Positions 8,630 to 17,939 of a DNA stretch of 64,000 nt are shown here, in pieces. The translations under genes were made by a program, and so were the position numbers. Below the pieces are notes generated by a model. It ran no database searches and had not been told where the DNA came from. It saw nothing but the letters and a program-made list of their open reading frames with translations. The DNA comes from Gammaproteobacteria bacterium. GTDB taxonomy: Bacteria > Pseudomonadota > Gammaproteobacteria > Pseudomonadales > Cellvibrionaceae. Numbering within the stretch: position 1 is the first letter of the stretch; every line of letters starts with the position of its first letter. The stretch covers positions 1,116,001-1,180,000 of the forward strand of contig SEBU01000001.1 of the NCBI GenBank assembly GCA_004173475.1. The letters are read 5' to 3'.

Positions 8630-9073
8630 GGTTTATCCTCAAATGAATTTTTAGACGTAATCGAGCAAGAAATGCGTAACCGCGGAAGACTTTTTTCAAT
8701 ACAGAAATCATCTTGCCTACAGCACGCAATCTACGCACATCGCGTATTCCAACCCATTCGATAAATAGCGCATGGAGCTACGTCATTTAACGCATATCCG
8801 CTGCAAAGCTTAATCCGTATTTTTACTTATTGTATAAAGAAGGACGTGATCGATTGGCGCCTGTATTGTGGTACGGGAATTGAAAGGGAACTAACAGTCG
8901 GTGAAATTACATCTCGACCAAATCAAAGAATTTCGTTTTCTTGAGGATTTTTTAGGTGCCACGTACAATGATAAGAATATAGCGCACCAAATAAATGCTC
9001 ATGAATTTATCGAAGCACTTATATTGAACATTATTGAAAGTTAAAGCAGAAACTTTAACGAGTGCGAGTATCA
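8630..9073. other. Divergent control region of urtA and the sensor kinase
   Basis: This 444-bp region holds no gene. It contains the shared palindromic motif at 8779-8802. I looked for a sigma-54 promoter (GG-N10-GC) on the urtA side and found no convincing one, nor a clear sigma-70 pair. Confidence 0.5.
8779..8802 (-). promoter_or_regulatory. Candidate operator upstream of urtA, shared with fmdA
   Basis: The core CGTCA-TT-TAACG differs from the fmdA copy by one base. The flanks also agree: on the minus strand GGATATGCGTTAAATGACGT here against GTCTATACGTTAAATAACGC upstream of fmdA. It lies about 150 bp upstream of the urtA start. It is probably bound by the adjacent LuxR-type response regulator, which is an inference from position. 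Confidence 0.55.
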
Positions 9074-12000
9074 ATGGCCGCAAAGCAACACATTTTTCGC
9101 GTGAGGCGTAATTACAATCAGTGGGTTGCGAACCAAACTCTGGAGGATTACGCATTACGTTTTACTGCAAAAAGTGCTCGTCGTTGGTCCAACGCGCGCG
9201 TCGCCACAACGGCCTTGGGCGCGATTTCGTTTCTCGCACTGGAAGCTATTGGCGGAGCCATCACACTTCATTACGGATTCAATAACGCCATAGCCGCAAT
9301 TTGTGTAGTTAGTTTTATTATTTTTTTAACTGCTATTCCCATCAGCTATTACGCCGCCAAATACGGTGTCGATATAGATTTAATGACGCGAGGCGCAGGC
9401 TTCGGTTACATCGGCTCCACGATTACATCGCTTATTTACGCCTCATTTACCTTTATTTTTTTTGCGCTGGAAGCTGCGATTATGGCAATGGCCCTAGAGC
9501 TTTTGTTCCATATTCCTTTAGCTTTAGGCTATCTAATAAGTTCGGTTGCCATCATTCCCTTGGTTACGCACGGCATAACCGTGATTAGTCGATTTCAATT
9601 ATGGAGCCAGCCACTCTGGATTGTTTTACAGCTCATTCCGTTTGTTTTTATTATTTATACAGATGCAAGCGCCGTTGAAAATTGGGAAAATTTTTCCGGA
9701 AATATGCAAACGCCTGCCACGCACAATAGTATTAATATTTTGTTTTTTGGAGCTGCATCAGCGGTGGTGTTTTCACTAATCGCTCAAATAGGTGAGCAAG
9801 TCGATTTTTTACGATTTCTACCACCCGCAAAAAAAAATCAGGAATGGCGTTGGTGGGCCGCTTTAATTGCGGGTGGGCCAGGCTGGATTTTAATTGGTGC
9901 GATAAAAATAATGGCCGGATCATTTCTCGCAGTGCTGGCGCTCAACCATGGCGTACCCACTAGCGAAGCAGCAGACCCAACGCGAATGTATATGGTTGCT
10001 TTCGGTTACCTCACGCATTCACCCCAAATCGCTTTAGCCTTCGCTGGTATCTTTGTCATTCTCAGCCAACTAAAAATTAATGTGACCAACGCTTACGCAG
10101 GTTCAATTGCATGGTCAAATTTTTTCTCTCGCTTGACGCACAATCACCCTGGCCGCGTCGTGTGGCTAGTATTCAATGTGGCTATAGCGCTGCTGCTTAT
10201 GGAACTTGGCGTGTATCGCGCGCTTGAACAAACCCTGGGGTTTTACGGCATAGTTGCGGTTGCTTGGCTAGGCGCGTTGGTTGCGGATTTAGTGATTAAT
10301 AAACCGCTGGGCTTGAGCCCCAAACACATTGAATTCAAACGCGCACATCTTTACGATATTAACCCTGTTGGTTTTGGGTCTATGTTGCTGGCATCTGCAA
10401 TTGGCATTGCATGTCATGCAGGACTATTTTCAGAAACCGCAAAAGCTCTTTCACATTTCATTGCGCTTGGTTGCGCATTAATTACTGCACCTCTGATTGC
10501 CTGGTTTACCAAAGGTCGTTACTACATTGCGCGACCAAGTCCGACCGTGAAATTCATGCATACGCATGATTCTTACAGCACAGTCACTTGCTGTATTTGC
10601 GAACATAAATTTGAACATGAAGATGTCACCTATTGCCCAGCCTACGCCGGAGATATTTGTTCGTTGTGTTGTTCGCTGGATGCTCGCTGCCACGACTACT
10701 GCAAACCCGGTGGAAATTATCGCGATCAACTACAACATTTTTTCACGTTATTTTTGCCAAGATTTATAACGTCAAAAATCAATTCGCAAATTGGTCAGTT
10801 TTTGGGGCTAGTGATTTTTATAAATGGTCTCTCAGCTTTATTGTTGTCGCTCATCTATTTTCAAACACCTTTTCACGATAGCGGCACTGCTTTGTTACTT
10901 GAAAACACTTTGTGGAAGGTATTTTTCTTGTTAGTGATTATCACAGGTGTGGTCAGTTGGCTATTTGTACTTGCACACGATAGCCGACATGTTGCGCAGG
11001 AAGAATCACAACGGCAGACGCGTTTATTAATGGAAGAGATCGAAGCACATGATCGTACCGATAAAGCTTTACAGCTTGCAAAGGAGCAAGCAGAAGCGGC
11101 GAACCAGGCAAAAAGCCGTTATCTCACTGGTATCAGTCACGAGTTACGCTCGCCACTTAACGCAGTGTTAGGTTATGCACAACTTTTGGAAAAAGATCCT
11201 GGCATGCCAACTCATCGCAAAGAAGCTTTAGGTGTTATTCGCCGAAGCAGCGAACATCTTGCAGATTTAATTGAGGGTTTATTGGATATTTCAAAAATTG
11301 AGGCAGGACGATTTGATTTGCACAAAGATCAGGTTCGTCTTCCCTTGTTGATGGATCAGTTAGTCAATATGTTTCGTTTACAAGCGGAGGGAAAAGGATT
11401 GCAATTTATTTACGAATGCAACGACCGACTACCCGAACAAGTAAAGACTGACGAGAAGCGACTGCGCCAAATTCTTATTAATCTTTTATCTAACGCTATA
11501 AAATATACCGAACGTGGCAGTGTATTTTTCAAATTGCGTTACCGCAATCAGGTTGCGGAATTTACAGTTAAAGACACCGGAGAGGGAATTGCACAGGAAA
11601 ATATGGAGCGTATTTTCCGTCCGTTTGAAAGAGTACGTCGCCCTGGCTCAACTGCTACTGGCACCGGTTTGGGTTTAACTATTACGCGTTTGCTCACTGA
11701 AATCATGGGTGGTGATATTGCCGTACAAAGTTCGCCCGGCGAAGGTAGTACATTTAAAGCGAGTTTAATGCTACCGAGTATCAATTCACCTACGGAGCCT
11801 CTGCGTGTACCTGTGCAAACCATTTATGGCTATGAGGGGAATGTAAAAACTATTATGTTGGTGGATGATGAACAAACCCATCGCCAGCTTATGAACACTT
11901 TATTAATACCCTTGGGATTTAAAATAATCGAAGTAGATAACCCGCTCAATGCGCTTGCAATTCTGGAGCAGGAAATATTAACAGATAATCGCCCCCATTT

Positions 12001-12541
12001 AATTATGCTAGATGTTTCAATGCCCGTTATGGATGGATGGCAAATAGCAAAGCAATTTCGCAACGCGCAATATAACTCGCCAATTATTATGGTATCTGCT
12101 GATGCCAGCGAGGGAAAAAATCAACCGCAGAAATCAACGCCGTTACACGATGCCTATATAACCAAGCCTGTTCAGCTACAAGCGTTGCTTGATCAAATTC
12201 AAATATTACTCAACATAAACTGGCGTTATGAAAAAAATACCTTGCCGCAAGATATTAATTTTCAGCGAACCGATATTCAATTGCTGGAATTACCTGAAAG
12301 CGAACATCTTGATGATATAGTCCACCTTGCAAGCATCGGCCACAAAAAAGGTTTGCAAGAAAAGATTAGTTATCTGGAACAGCAAAATCTTGCGTCGGCT
12401 TATTTTATTCAACAACTAACGCAGTTCACCACTCACTTTCAATTTGAAAAAATTATCCAGTGGATTGACGCTGAATATGATGAAGATTCCGAGGAATCGG
12501 AAACGTCGAATAAACCTGGAGTAGTTTGTAATGAACCCTAA
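9074..12541 (+). CDS. Hybrid sensor histidine kinase with NCS1 permease-like sensor half
   Basis: The product is about 1155 residues from the ATG at 9074; a GTG at 9062 is an alternative and neither has a strong ribosome site. Residues about 40-490 form a 12-segment transporter resembling nucleobase:cation symporters (NCS1). A cysteine cluster follows (about 505-545) with CCICEHKF, YCPAYAGDICSLCC and ARCHDYCKPG, which could bind metal. Two more membrane segments (about 570-650) lead to a coiled coil, a HisKA domain with GISHELRSPLNAV (His about 689), an HATPase with DTGEGI and GTGLGL, and a receiver domain with MLDVSMPVMDG (Asp about 980). It is divergent from urtA and overlaps the response-regulator gene by 11 bp, so it probably senses an amide, urea or nucleobase ligand. 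Confidence 0.88.
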   Translation: MAAKQHIFRVRRNYNQWVANQTLEDYALRFTAKSARRWSNARVATTALGAISFLALEAIGGAITLHYGFNNAIAAICVVSFIIFLTAIPISYYAAKYGVDIDLMTRGAGFGYIGSTITSLIYASFTFIFFALEAAIMAMALELLFHIPLALGYLISSVAIIPLVTHGITVISRFQLWSQPLWIVLQLIPFVFIIYTDASAVENWENFSGNMQTPATHNSINILFFGAASAVVFSLIAQIGEQVDFLRFLPPAKKNQEWRWWAALIAGGPGWILIGAIKIMAGSFLAVLALNHGVPTSEAADPTRMYMVAFGYLTHSPQIALAFAGIFVILSQLKINVTNAYAGSIAWSNFFSRLTHNHPGRVVWLVFNVAIALLLMELGVYRALEQTLGFYGIVAVAWLGALVADLVINKPLGLSPKHIEFKRAHLYDINPVGFGSMLLASAIGIACHAGLFSETAKALSHFIALGCALITAPLIAWFTKGRYYIARPSPTVKFMHTHDSYSTVTCCICEHKFEHEDVTYCPAYAGDICSLCCSLDARCHDYCKPGGNYRDQLQHFFTLFLPRFITSKINSQIGQFLGLVIFINGLSALLLSLIYFQTPFHDSGTALLLENTLWKVFFLLVIITGVVSWLFVLAHDSRHVAQEESQRQTRLLMEEIEAHDRTDKALQLAKEQAEAANQAKSRYLTGISHELRSPLNAVLGYAQLLEKDPGMPTHRKEALGVIRRSSEHLADLIEGLLDISKIEAGRFDLHKDQVRLPLLMDQLVNMFRLQAEGKGLQFIYECNDRLPEQVKTDEKRLRQILINLLSNAIKYTERGSVFFKLRYRNQVAEFTVKDTGEGIAQENMERIFRPFERVRRPGSTATGTGLGLTITRLLTEIMGGDIAVQSSPGEGSTFKASLMLPSINSPTEPLRVPVQTIYGYEGNVKTIMLVDDEQTHRQLMNTLLIPLGFKIIEVDNPLNALAILEQEILTDNRPHLIMLDVSMPVMDGWQIAKQFRNAQYNSPIIMVSADASEGKNQPQKSTPLHDAYITKPVQLQALLDQIQILLNINWRYEKNTLPQDINFQRTDIQLLELPESEHLDDIVHLASIGHKKGLQEKISYLEQQNLASAYFIQQLTQFTTHFQFEKIIQWIDAEYDEDSEESETSNKPGVVCNEP

Positions 12542-13448
12542 GCCGCAACGAAATGTTGTATTGGTCATTGATGACAGCATCGAGAGCATTCACATGCTTA
12601 ACGATGTGCTGGAGGAAGCAGGCTTTACTGTGCTGGTTGCATTAGAAGGTTCGCAGGCCTTAACCATTACCAAAAATATCAAACCCGATATTATTTTGCT
12701 CGATGCAATAATGCCAAATATGGATGGCTTTGAAACCTGCAAACAATTAAAACTTAATCCGCAATTAGTGGATTCACCCATTATTTTTATGACGGGATTA
12801 AGTGACACTGAACATGTTGTTATGGGTTTGACTGCCGGTGGGGTGGATTACGTTACTAAACCCATTAATGCAGATGAACTCATAGCACGCATGCGTGTTC
12901 ACCTTAGCAATGCACGATTAGCGCAAAGCGCGCGCATGGCGTTGGATACTGCAGGTCAATATTTATTTACCGTGGATTTACAAGGCCAGCTACTTTGGTC
13001 AACACCACAAGTAAATCAATTGCTCGACGGTGCTATAGGCGAAGCAGGTGTAGAGCCTTTACATCAGCGCTTAGCTTCACTACTGATGGATTGGTTGAAA
13101 CACAAACCCGCAACCGGCCATCATTTAAAGTTGCCACAACTGCTACAACCCTTGTCGATTGAAATGCTCAACTTTATTGATAATCGCGAATATTTATTGC
13201 GGTTGTCAAACCCTCACAAACCTGCCGATGACACCCACGCGCTCAAGGATCAATTTGGTGTGACAGGACGCGAAGCGGATGTGCTCCTGTGGATTGCTAA
13301 CGGAAAAACCAATCGCGAAATTGGCCAAATTTTGGAAATGAGCCCACGCACCGTTAATAAACATTTGGAGCAAATATTTCGTAAATTGAGCGTGGAAAAT
13401 AGGACTTCTGCAGCAGCTATTGCCATCAAGTGCTTAACCCGATTTTGA
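12531..13448 (+). CDS. Response regulator, receiver plus LuxR-type HTH
   Basis: The product has 305 residues. An N-terminal receiver domain (about 8-125) has VIDDS, phospho-acceptor Asp58 in LLDAIMPNMDGF and Lys110 in VTKP. A middle region (about 135-230) of PAS-like character links to a C-terminal LuxR helix-turn-helix: GVTGREADVLLWIANGKTNR, then MSPRTVNKHLEQIFRKL. The start codon lies inside the kinase gene, so the two are co-translated and form one phosphorelay. It is the best candidate to bind the palindromes upstream of urtA and fmdA. Confidence 0.88.
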   Translation: MNPKPQRNVVLVIDDSIESIHMLNDVLEEAGFTVLVALEGSQALTITKNIKPDIILLDAIMPNMDGFETCKQLKLNPQLVDSPIIFMTGLSDTEHVVMGLTAGGVDYVTKPINADELIARMRVHLSNARLAQSARMALDTAGQYLFTVDLQGQLLWSTPQVNQLLDGAIGEAGVEPLHQRLASLLMDWLKHKPATGHHLKLPQLLQPLSIEMLNFIDNREYLLRLSNPHKPADDTHALKDQFGVTGREADVLLWIANGKTNREIGQILEMSPRTVNKHLEQIFRKLSVENRTSAAAIAIKCLTRF

Positions 13449-13474
13449 TTTTCAAATGTAAAAAAATAAAAAAT

Positions 13475-14071
13475 TTACTTATCATTTTTTAAAATAAATT
13501 CTTCAACTTTTTTTAATACATCTTTTGATAGTTTTTCATCATCGACCGCCCGAGCTATAACTTGCGCCCCCACCAAAGTAGCTAAAGTAACTAACGATTT
13601 TTCGTAAATTTCTTTTGATTCATGTCGCGGTGTTGAGGATGTATTTCGATTTTTTAACAATCCCGTCATTCCCTGGACTAATCTTTTTGCATTTTCCGTA
13701 AATGCGTGACGTACGCTTGGCGATTGACGCGCCGCATCTGCACCTAACGCAGCCATCAAGCAACCACTACCGGGGTTATTGCGGTGATCTAAGGATAAAT
13801 AATATTCAATAAATGCGCGAAACGGATCAGCCTCTGCTGAACGACGGACCTCTCCAGCAGCCAATAGCTCATCTACAGCGCGGGTACATGCTTGTGACAT
13901 CAAATCTTCTTTGGAAGAAAAATGTCCGTAAAAACCACCGTGGGTCAAGCCTGCGGCTTTCATTAAATCTGCAATGCCAATGCCATCGAAACCTTTCTCA
14001 CGATACATGGATGCAGCCAAGCTCAAAATCTTTTCGCGGTTTTCCGCTGACTGCTCTCTGCTAACTTTCAT
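13475..14071 (-). CDS. TetR/AcrR family repressor
   Basis: The product has 198 residues from the ATG at 14071, preceded by AGGAGA. The frame continues upstream through the operator DNA, which is not a likely coding region. The TetR N-terminal HTH (about residues 8-55) is clear: ENREKILSLAASMYREKGFD and THGGFYGHFSSKEDLM. The C-terminal ligand domain has the GCLMAALGADAARQSPSVR pattern of the YxaF/NemR-like subgroup. It is divergent from the fabF-like gene and flanked by twin operators, so it probably represses that gene and itself. Confidence 0.85.
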   Translation of the reverse strand: MKVSREQSAENREKILSLAASMYREKGFDGIGIADLMKAAGLTHGGFYGHFSSKEDLMSQACTRAVDELLAAGEVRRSAEADPFRAFIEYYLSLDHRNNPGSGCLMAALGADAARQSPSVRHAFTENAKRLVQGMTGLLKNRNTSSTPRHESKEIYEKSLVTLATLVGAQVIARAVDDEKLSKDVLKKVEEFILKNDK

Positions 14072-14095
14072 CAAAAATCTCCTGACAAATAATGA

Positions 14096-14146
14096 TTGAC
14101 AGTATACATGATGATCGTCATATAATTTATACATTATGATCATCAT
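14096..14146. promoter_or_regulatory. Divergent promoter with two TetR-type operators
   Basis: ATGATCGTCAT (14111-14121) and ATGATCATCAT (14136-14146) are near-identical palindromic elements 25 bp apart. TTGACA (14096-14101) and TATAAT (14121-14126) form a plus-strand promoter with a 19-bp spacer; its -10 box lies between the two operators. Binding here would block both the fabF-like gene and the tetR gene. Confidence 0.65.
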
Positions 14147-14163
14147 TTAAAAATGAGACACGA

Positions 14164-15441
14164 ATGAGCCAATCAAGTGTATATCCTCGAGTAGTTATTA
14201 CCGGCATGGGTATAGCCTCCCCGCTCGGATGTGGAGTAAGTGTGACATGGGAAAGATTACTCGCAGGAAAGTCAGGCCTGCGTAAGTTGGACGAAGGTTT
14301 GTACGCGGACGTGCCCGCAAAAGTTGCAGGTGTTGTTCCTGACATCAATGAAGATACGCAAGGCGGTTTAAACGGTGACGCGCTCGTTTCAAGCAAAGAC
14401 CAACGCAAGATGGATCGTTTTATTTTATTAGCCTTGGTTGCGGCTGAGGAGGCGTTGCAACAAGCCCAATAGCCAAAAACGGATGAACAGCAAGAGCGCA
14501 CCGCAACTATTATTGCTTCAGGCGTTGGCGGCTTCCCCGCGATTGCTGAAGCGGTGCGCACTGTTGATACTCGCGGTGTTAAACGTTTATCGCCCTTCAC
14601 TATCCCGTCATTCCTGGTCAATTTGGCGGCGGGTCATATTTCAATTAAATATGGTTTCAAAGGACCAATAGGCGCGCCCGTCACAGCCTGCGCTGCCGGA
14701 GTACAGGCAATCGGCGATGCCGCACGTATGATCAGAGGTGGTGAAGTTGATGTCGCAATCTGCGGTGGAACTGAAGCCTGCATTCACCCAGTAAGCCTCG
14801 GCGGATTCGCAGCGGCACGCGCCCTCTCAACCAATTTTAATGACCATCCCGAAAAGGCCTCACGCCCTTTTAATCGCGACCGTGACGGGTTTGTAATGGG
14901 CGAAGGCGCAGGCATATTAGTCATTGAATCTCTTGAACATGCGCTCGCCCGCGGCGCAAAACCTATTGCGGAAATCGTGGGTTATGGCACCAGTGCCGAT
15001 GCCTATCACCTTACCTCCGGCCCTGAAGATGGCGCGGGTGCAAGGCGCGCTATGAATTTGGCCTTGCGTCAGGCTGGGGTCAACGCGCAGCAAGTCCAGC
15101 ACCTAAATGCGCACGCGACATCAACACCTGTCGGTGATGCTGGTGAGTTGGCCGCAATCAAAACGGTGTTTGGAACCAATAGCGGTTTAGCAATTACATC
15201 AACCAAATCCGCTACTGGACATTTGCTTGACGCAGCAGGTGGAATTGAAACTATTTTCACCGCGCTCACATTGCGCGATCAAATTATTCCGCCCACATTA
15301 AATTTCATGAATCCAGATCCGCGCGCAGATGGGCTCGATATTGTCAGCGAAACACGATCAGCAAATATAGAATATGCACTTTCAAATGGATTTGGATTTG
15401 GCGGGGTGAATGCGAGTATTTTATTGAAGCGCTGGAACTAA
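14164..15441 (+). pseudogene. Beta-ketoacyl-ACP synthase II (FabF-like) interrupted by an in-frame TAG
   Basis: The frame from 14164 to 15441 reads as one 425-codon KAS II-type enzyme except for a TAG at 14470-14472. Codons before it (VVITGMGIASPLGCGV, AAEEALQQAQ) and after it (PKTDEQQERTATIIASGVGG) align continuously with FabF, so a single base change, for example TGG to TAG, explains the break. The catalytic Cys (PVTACAAGVQ) and both His (NAHATSTPVGD, KSATGHLLDAAGG) are intact downstream. A GTG restart at 14554 would lack the N-terminal fold. It lies under a TetR-type operator. A sequencing error cannot be excluded. Confidence 0.85.
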
Positions 15442-15466
15442 AACTAGAAATGCGGATTTGATAATA

Positions 15467-15490
15467 CACAGCCCCTTGAAAAAGGCTGTG
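15467..15490. terminator. Hairpin between convergent genes
   Basis: The stem CACAGCC/GGCTGTG lies between the 3' ends of the fabF-like gene and the deacetylase gene. It has no strong T run, so its terminator activity is uncertain. Confidence 0.5.
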
Positions 15491-15506
15491 CATACGAAGA
15501 ATTAAA

Positions 15507-16331
15507 TTATTTTTTCTGTTGCGCTTTTACATATTTCATTTCGTTGATAAACGTATCGACGTAATAAATATCTTTATGTGCTGCAAGATATTTTATAAAT
15601 TCTTCATGAACCTCAGCGGTCACACTTAAATGATCGCCACCTACACCATGAAACGTATAATTCGCCATAGTGCCTTTATCGGCAGCTTGTTTTGCGATAT
15701 CAATTAATTGTTGCGCTGTAATATTATTGGGGAAATAAACGCCTACGGCATAGGGATCAAATTTACTCATATCCTCTACTACACCCGTACCGCCCTCGGA
15801 TTTAATGGCCACAAACTCTGACTTTACGGCATCTATATAATTTTGACCGCCAGCGAGTTTATCAAGGCAAGGCGCAGTGAATGTGCGCTCGCGTAGCCCA
15901 TCAATGGCGTAGAGCACCGTATTGGTAACAAGCACTTGATCTTTCATTTGCGCAACTGTCAACTTATCCAAATCACGACCTGCATCTACCCAATCGCGCC
16001 CCGGTGACGACTTTGAACATTGATGAAATATCGTGTGATTTGCCAGCTCGTGCCCAGCTTTCGCCGCTGCACGCCATTCTGGCAAGCGCTTATCAATCGC
16101 AGGGCTGTTAATTTGTAAGTAAAAGGTTCCTTTCAAACCATGCTTATTTAACGTAGGAATGGCGTGATCCAATTGCGAATTCAATGCGTCATCATAGGAT
16201 AGGCTGATAGCTGCTTTTGCACCTTTGGGCCACTTAAAAGTTTGCTTGGCATCCTCAGCGTAACCGGCTGATGTATAAAACAAACCACATAAAATTGCCG
16301 CCCACATAAAATGCATATTCGTTATTTTCAT
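15507..16331 (-). CDS. Secreted polysaccharide deacetylase (NodB-fold, CE4-like)
   Basis: The product has 274 residues from the ATG at 16331, placed about six bases after AGGTGA. A signal peptide ends at TSAGYAED. The NodB fold shows motif 1 SLSYDDALN (about residue 45, in place of TFDD), a LKGTFYLQ strand and motif 2 HELANHTIFHQC, where the two histidines would be metal ligands. A C-terminal THEFHGVGGDH-like segment, actually NYTFHGVGGDH, supplies a further histidine. Such enzymes remove N- or O-acetyl groups from polysaccharides. Acetyl-xylan is a possible substrate given the xylan genes 4 kb away, but this is inference. Confidence 0.8.
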   Translation of the reverse strand: MKITNMHFMWAAILCGLFYTSAGYAEDAKQTFKWPKGAKAAISLSYDDALNSQLDHAIPTLNKHGLKGTFYLQINSPAIDKRLPEWRAAAKAGHELANHTIFHQCSKSSPGRDWVDAGRDLDKLTVAQMKDQVLVTNTVLYAIDGLRERTFTAPCLDKLAGGQNYIDAVKSEFVAIKSEGGTGVVEDMSKFDPYAVGVYFPNNITAQQLIDIAKQAADKGTMANYTFHGVGGDHLSVTAEVHEEFIKYLAAHKDIYYVDTFINEMKYVKAQQKK

Positions 16332-16445
16332 CGTCATCACCTATTATCATTATCGCCCATTAAAGTTAGCACCAATAATCTACAGAACAATTAGTACAAT
16401 TAAGATAGTACATAAAAAAGGATTTTGAAAAAAATTAGCCGCTAT

Positions 16446-16979
16446 TTAGATGATAGATTTAAGGACGCGGCAAGGATTTCCCACCGCCACAACACCTTCG
16501 GGAATATCATGGGTAACTACGCTGCCCGCACCTATCACTGAGCCTTTGCCAATATTCACTCCGGCTAAAATTATCGCGCCACCACCAATCCAACAATCAT
16601 CCCCAATAGTCACGGGCGCATAAAATTCTTTTCCACTCGCACGCTCTGCAGCATCGAGGGGATGAGTCGTACCGTATACCTGCACGCCGGGCCCAAACAG
16701 AACCCGATCACCTATATGAACTTCACCTACATCCAGAATTACGCAATTATGATTTGCGTAAAAACTTTCGCCCAGAAAAATATTGCTTCCATAGTCACAG
16801 AAAAAATTGGGTTCAATATAAGCCGTTGATACCTTTCCAAAGAGCTCCTTATAGATTGGTTTGCGCGCTTTATGTTGATCTGCACGCAATGCGTTCATTT
16901 GCTGACATAATAATTTTGCACGTTTTCGCGCAGCAACCAGTTCTGGCTTAAAAGGATCGATTTCAGTAAAATTTTTCAT
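16446..16979 (-). CDS. Sugar O-acetyltransferase, hexapeptide repeat (Maa/LacA family)
   Basis: The product has 177 residues from the ATG at 16979; a TTG seven codons upstream is less likely. An N-terminal Maa domain (about 15-60) is followed by a left-handed beta-helix with YGSNIFLGESFYANHNCVIL, VHIGDRVLFGPGVQVYGTTH (catalytic His) and GAIILAGVNIGKGSVIGAGS. The protein would transfer acetyl from acetyl-CoA to a sugar hydroxyl in the cytoplasm. It lies between the deacetylase and the arylamine acetyltransferase genes with no tight operon spacing. Confidence 0.88.
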   Translation of the reverse strand: MKNFTEIDPFKPELVAARKRAKLLCQQMNALRADQHKARKPIYKELFGKVSTAYIEPNFFCDYGSNIFLGESFYANHNCVILDVGEVHIGDRVLFGPGVQVYGTTHPLDAAERASGKEFYAPVTIGDDCWIGGGAIILAGVNIGKGSVIGAGSVVTHDIPEGVVAVGNPCRVLKSII

Positions 16980-17055
16980 TATCGCGTTGCCTGCATGCAA
17001 AATTAAGTTTTATTGAAAAAACGAAAACTGCAAAATAAAAAACACATCTACATTA

Positions 17056-17823
17056 TTAAGATGCGATTAATCCAAACTCATTTTTTAAAACATCTGGCAA
17101 TTGTTCATTGGTAATATCTTCGAAATAGGTTTTTCCATTCTCAATTTTTTTAAGCCGCGTGCCCGACAATATTTTTCTTCCGAGTGGATTGTATTTTACA
17201 ATCAGCAATTGCTTCACAAAAATTGCGTCTGGATTTTTCGAGTTGTAATAATTAGCGGGCATAAAATCTAACAACTCATGGGGATATAAATCAAAACCGA
17301 ATTGATTTATCCATTCACTATCTACTAAGGCTTGCACGATATAATTTTTTCCGTCCTCACAAAACAACTTATAAAAATCATCATCTTGCTGAATGGTTTG
17401 ATTTATTTTATTCAAAGGAATGGGAGCGCGAATTCCATAGCTGCCAAAACCCAGATCACACAAATACTGTTCGCCTTTTATAGTTGCAATAATAACCATA
17501 TGGGTTTTGGGGCGACGAGCAGGGTAAAACATAGGCCGAGCGCCTACGAAGTAATAATCGATATCGAGGGCAGTGAGCGCCATAGCAAATAAACTATTCA
17601 CTTCATAGCAGTAACCGCCGCGTGGCTTGTAAACAATTTTATTGACTATTTCTGTTGGTTCTATAGAGACTACTTTACCCGCCTGTACATCGAGGTTCTC
17701 GAAAGGAACCGTAAATAATTGGCAGCGCATCAAGGCGGTTAAAGTTTCCAAATTTGCCGTTGCATTACCGCTGTAACCTATGCGGTTGCAATAGTCAGCA
17801 AAAATAAAGTTTTCTACCTTCAT
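17056..17823 (-). CDS. nat: Arylamine N-acetyltransferase
   Basis: The product has 255 residues, close to the usual 260-280 of bacterial NATs. The catalytic triad is visible: Cys in KPRGGYCYEVNSLF (about residue 72), His in PKTHMVII and Asp in YLCDLGFGSYG. The FTVPFENLDV segment is the family signature. The enzyme acetylates arylamines or hydrazines with acetyl-CoA in the cytoplasm. The C-terminal third is divergent and lysine-rich. The gene appears to be monocistronic. Confidence 0.9.
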   Translation of the reverse strand: MKVENFIFADYCNRIGYSGNATANLETLTALMRCQLFTVPFENLDVQAGKVVSIEPTEIVNKIVYKPRGGYCYEVNSLFAMALTALDIDYYFVGARPMFYPARRPKTHMVIIATIKGEQYLCDLGFGSYGIRAPIPLNKINQTIQQDDDFYKLFCEDGKNYIVQALVDSEWINQFGFDLYPHELLDFMPANYYNSKNPDAIFVKQLLIVKYNPLGRKILSGTRLKKIENGKTYFEDITNEQLPDVLKNEFGLIAS

Positions 17824-17939
17824 TAATTATCCCCTGTTGCACGGATCATAAAAACATTATCAATAAACGTCACTACATCTTGTCACTGACTTAGCTCATA
17901 ATGACGACCTTGAAGAATTTATACCAGTAGAGCGAATCA

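Noticed and set aside
8630-8780. Possible sigma-54 promoter of urtA (sequence around GTGCGTAGATTGCG)
   Set aside because: The GG-to-GC spacing does not fit the -24/-12 consensus.
14554-15441. Separate ketosynthase gene starting at a GTG
   Set aside because: It is in the same frame as the upstream part and would lack the N-terminal thiolase-fold half; one TAG explains the split better.
16381-16410. Motif resembling the xylose-regulon operator (ACAATTAGTACAATTA)
   Set aside because: Neither half-site matches well and the downstream gene is not clearly part of xylose use.
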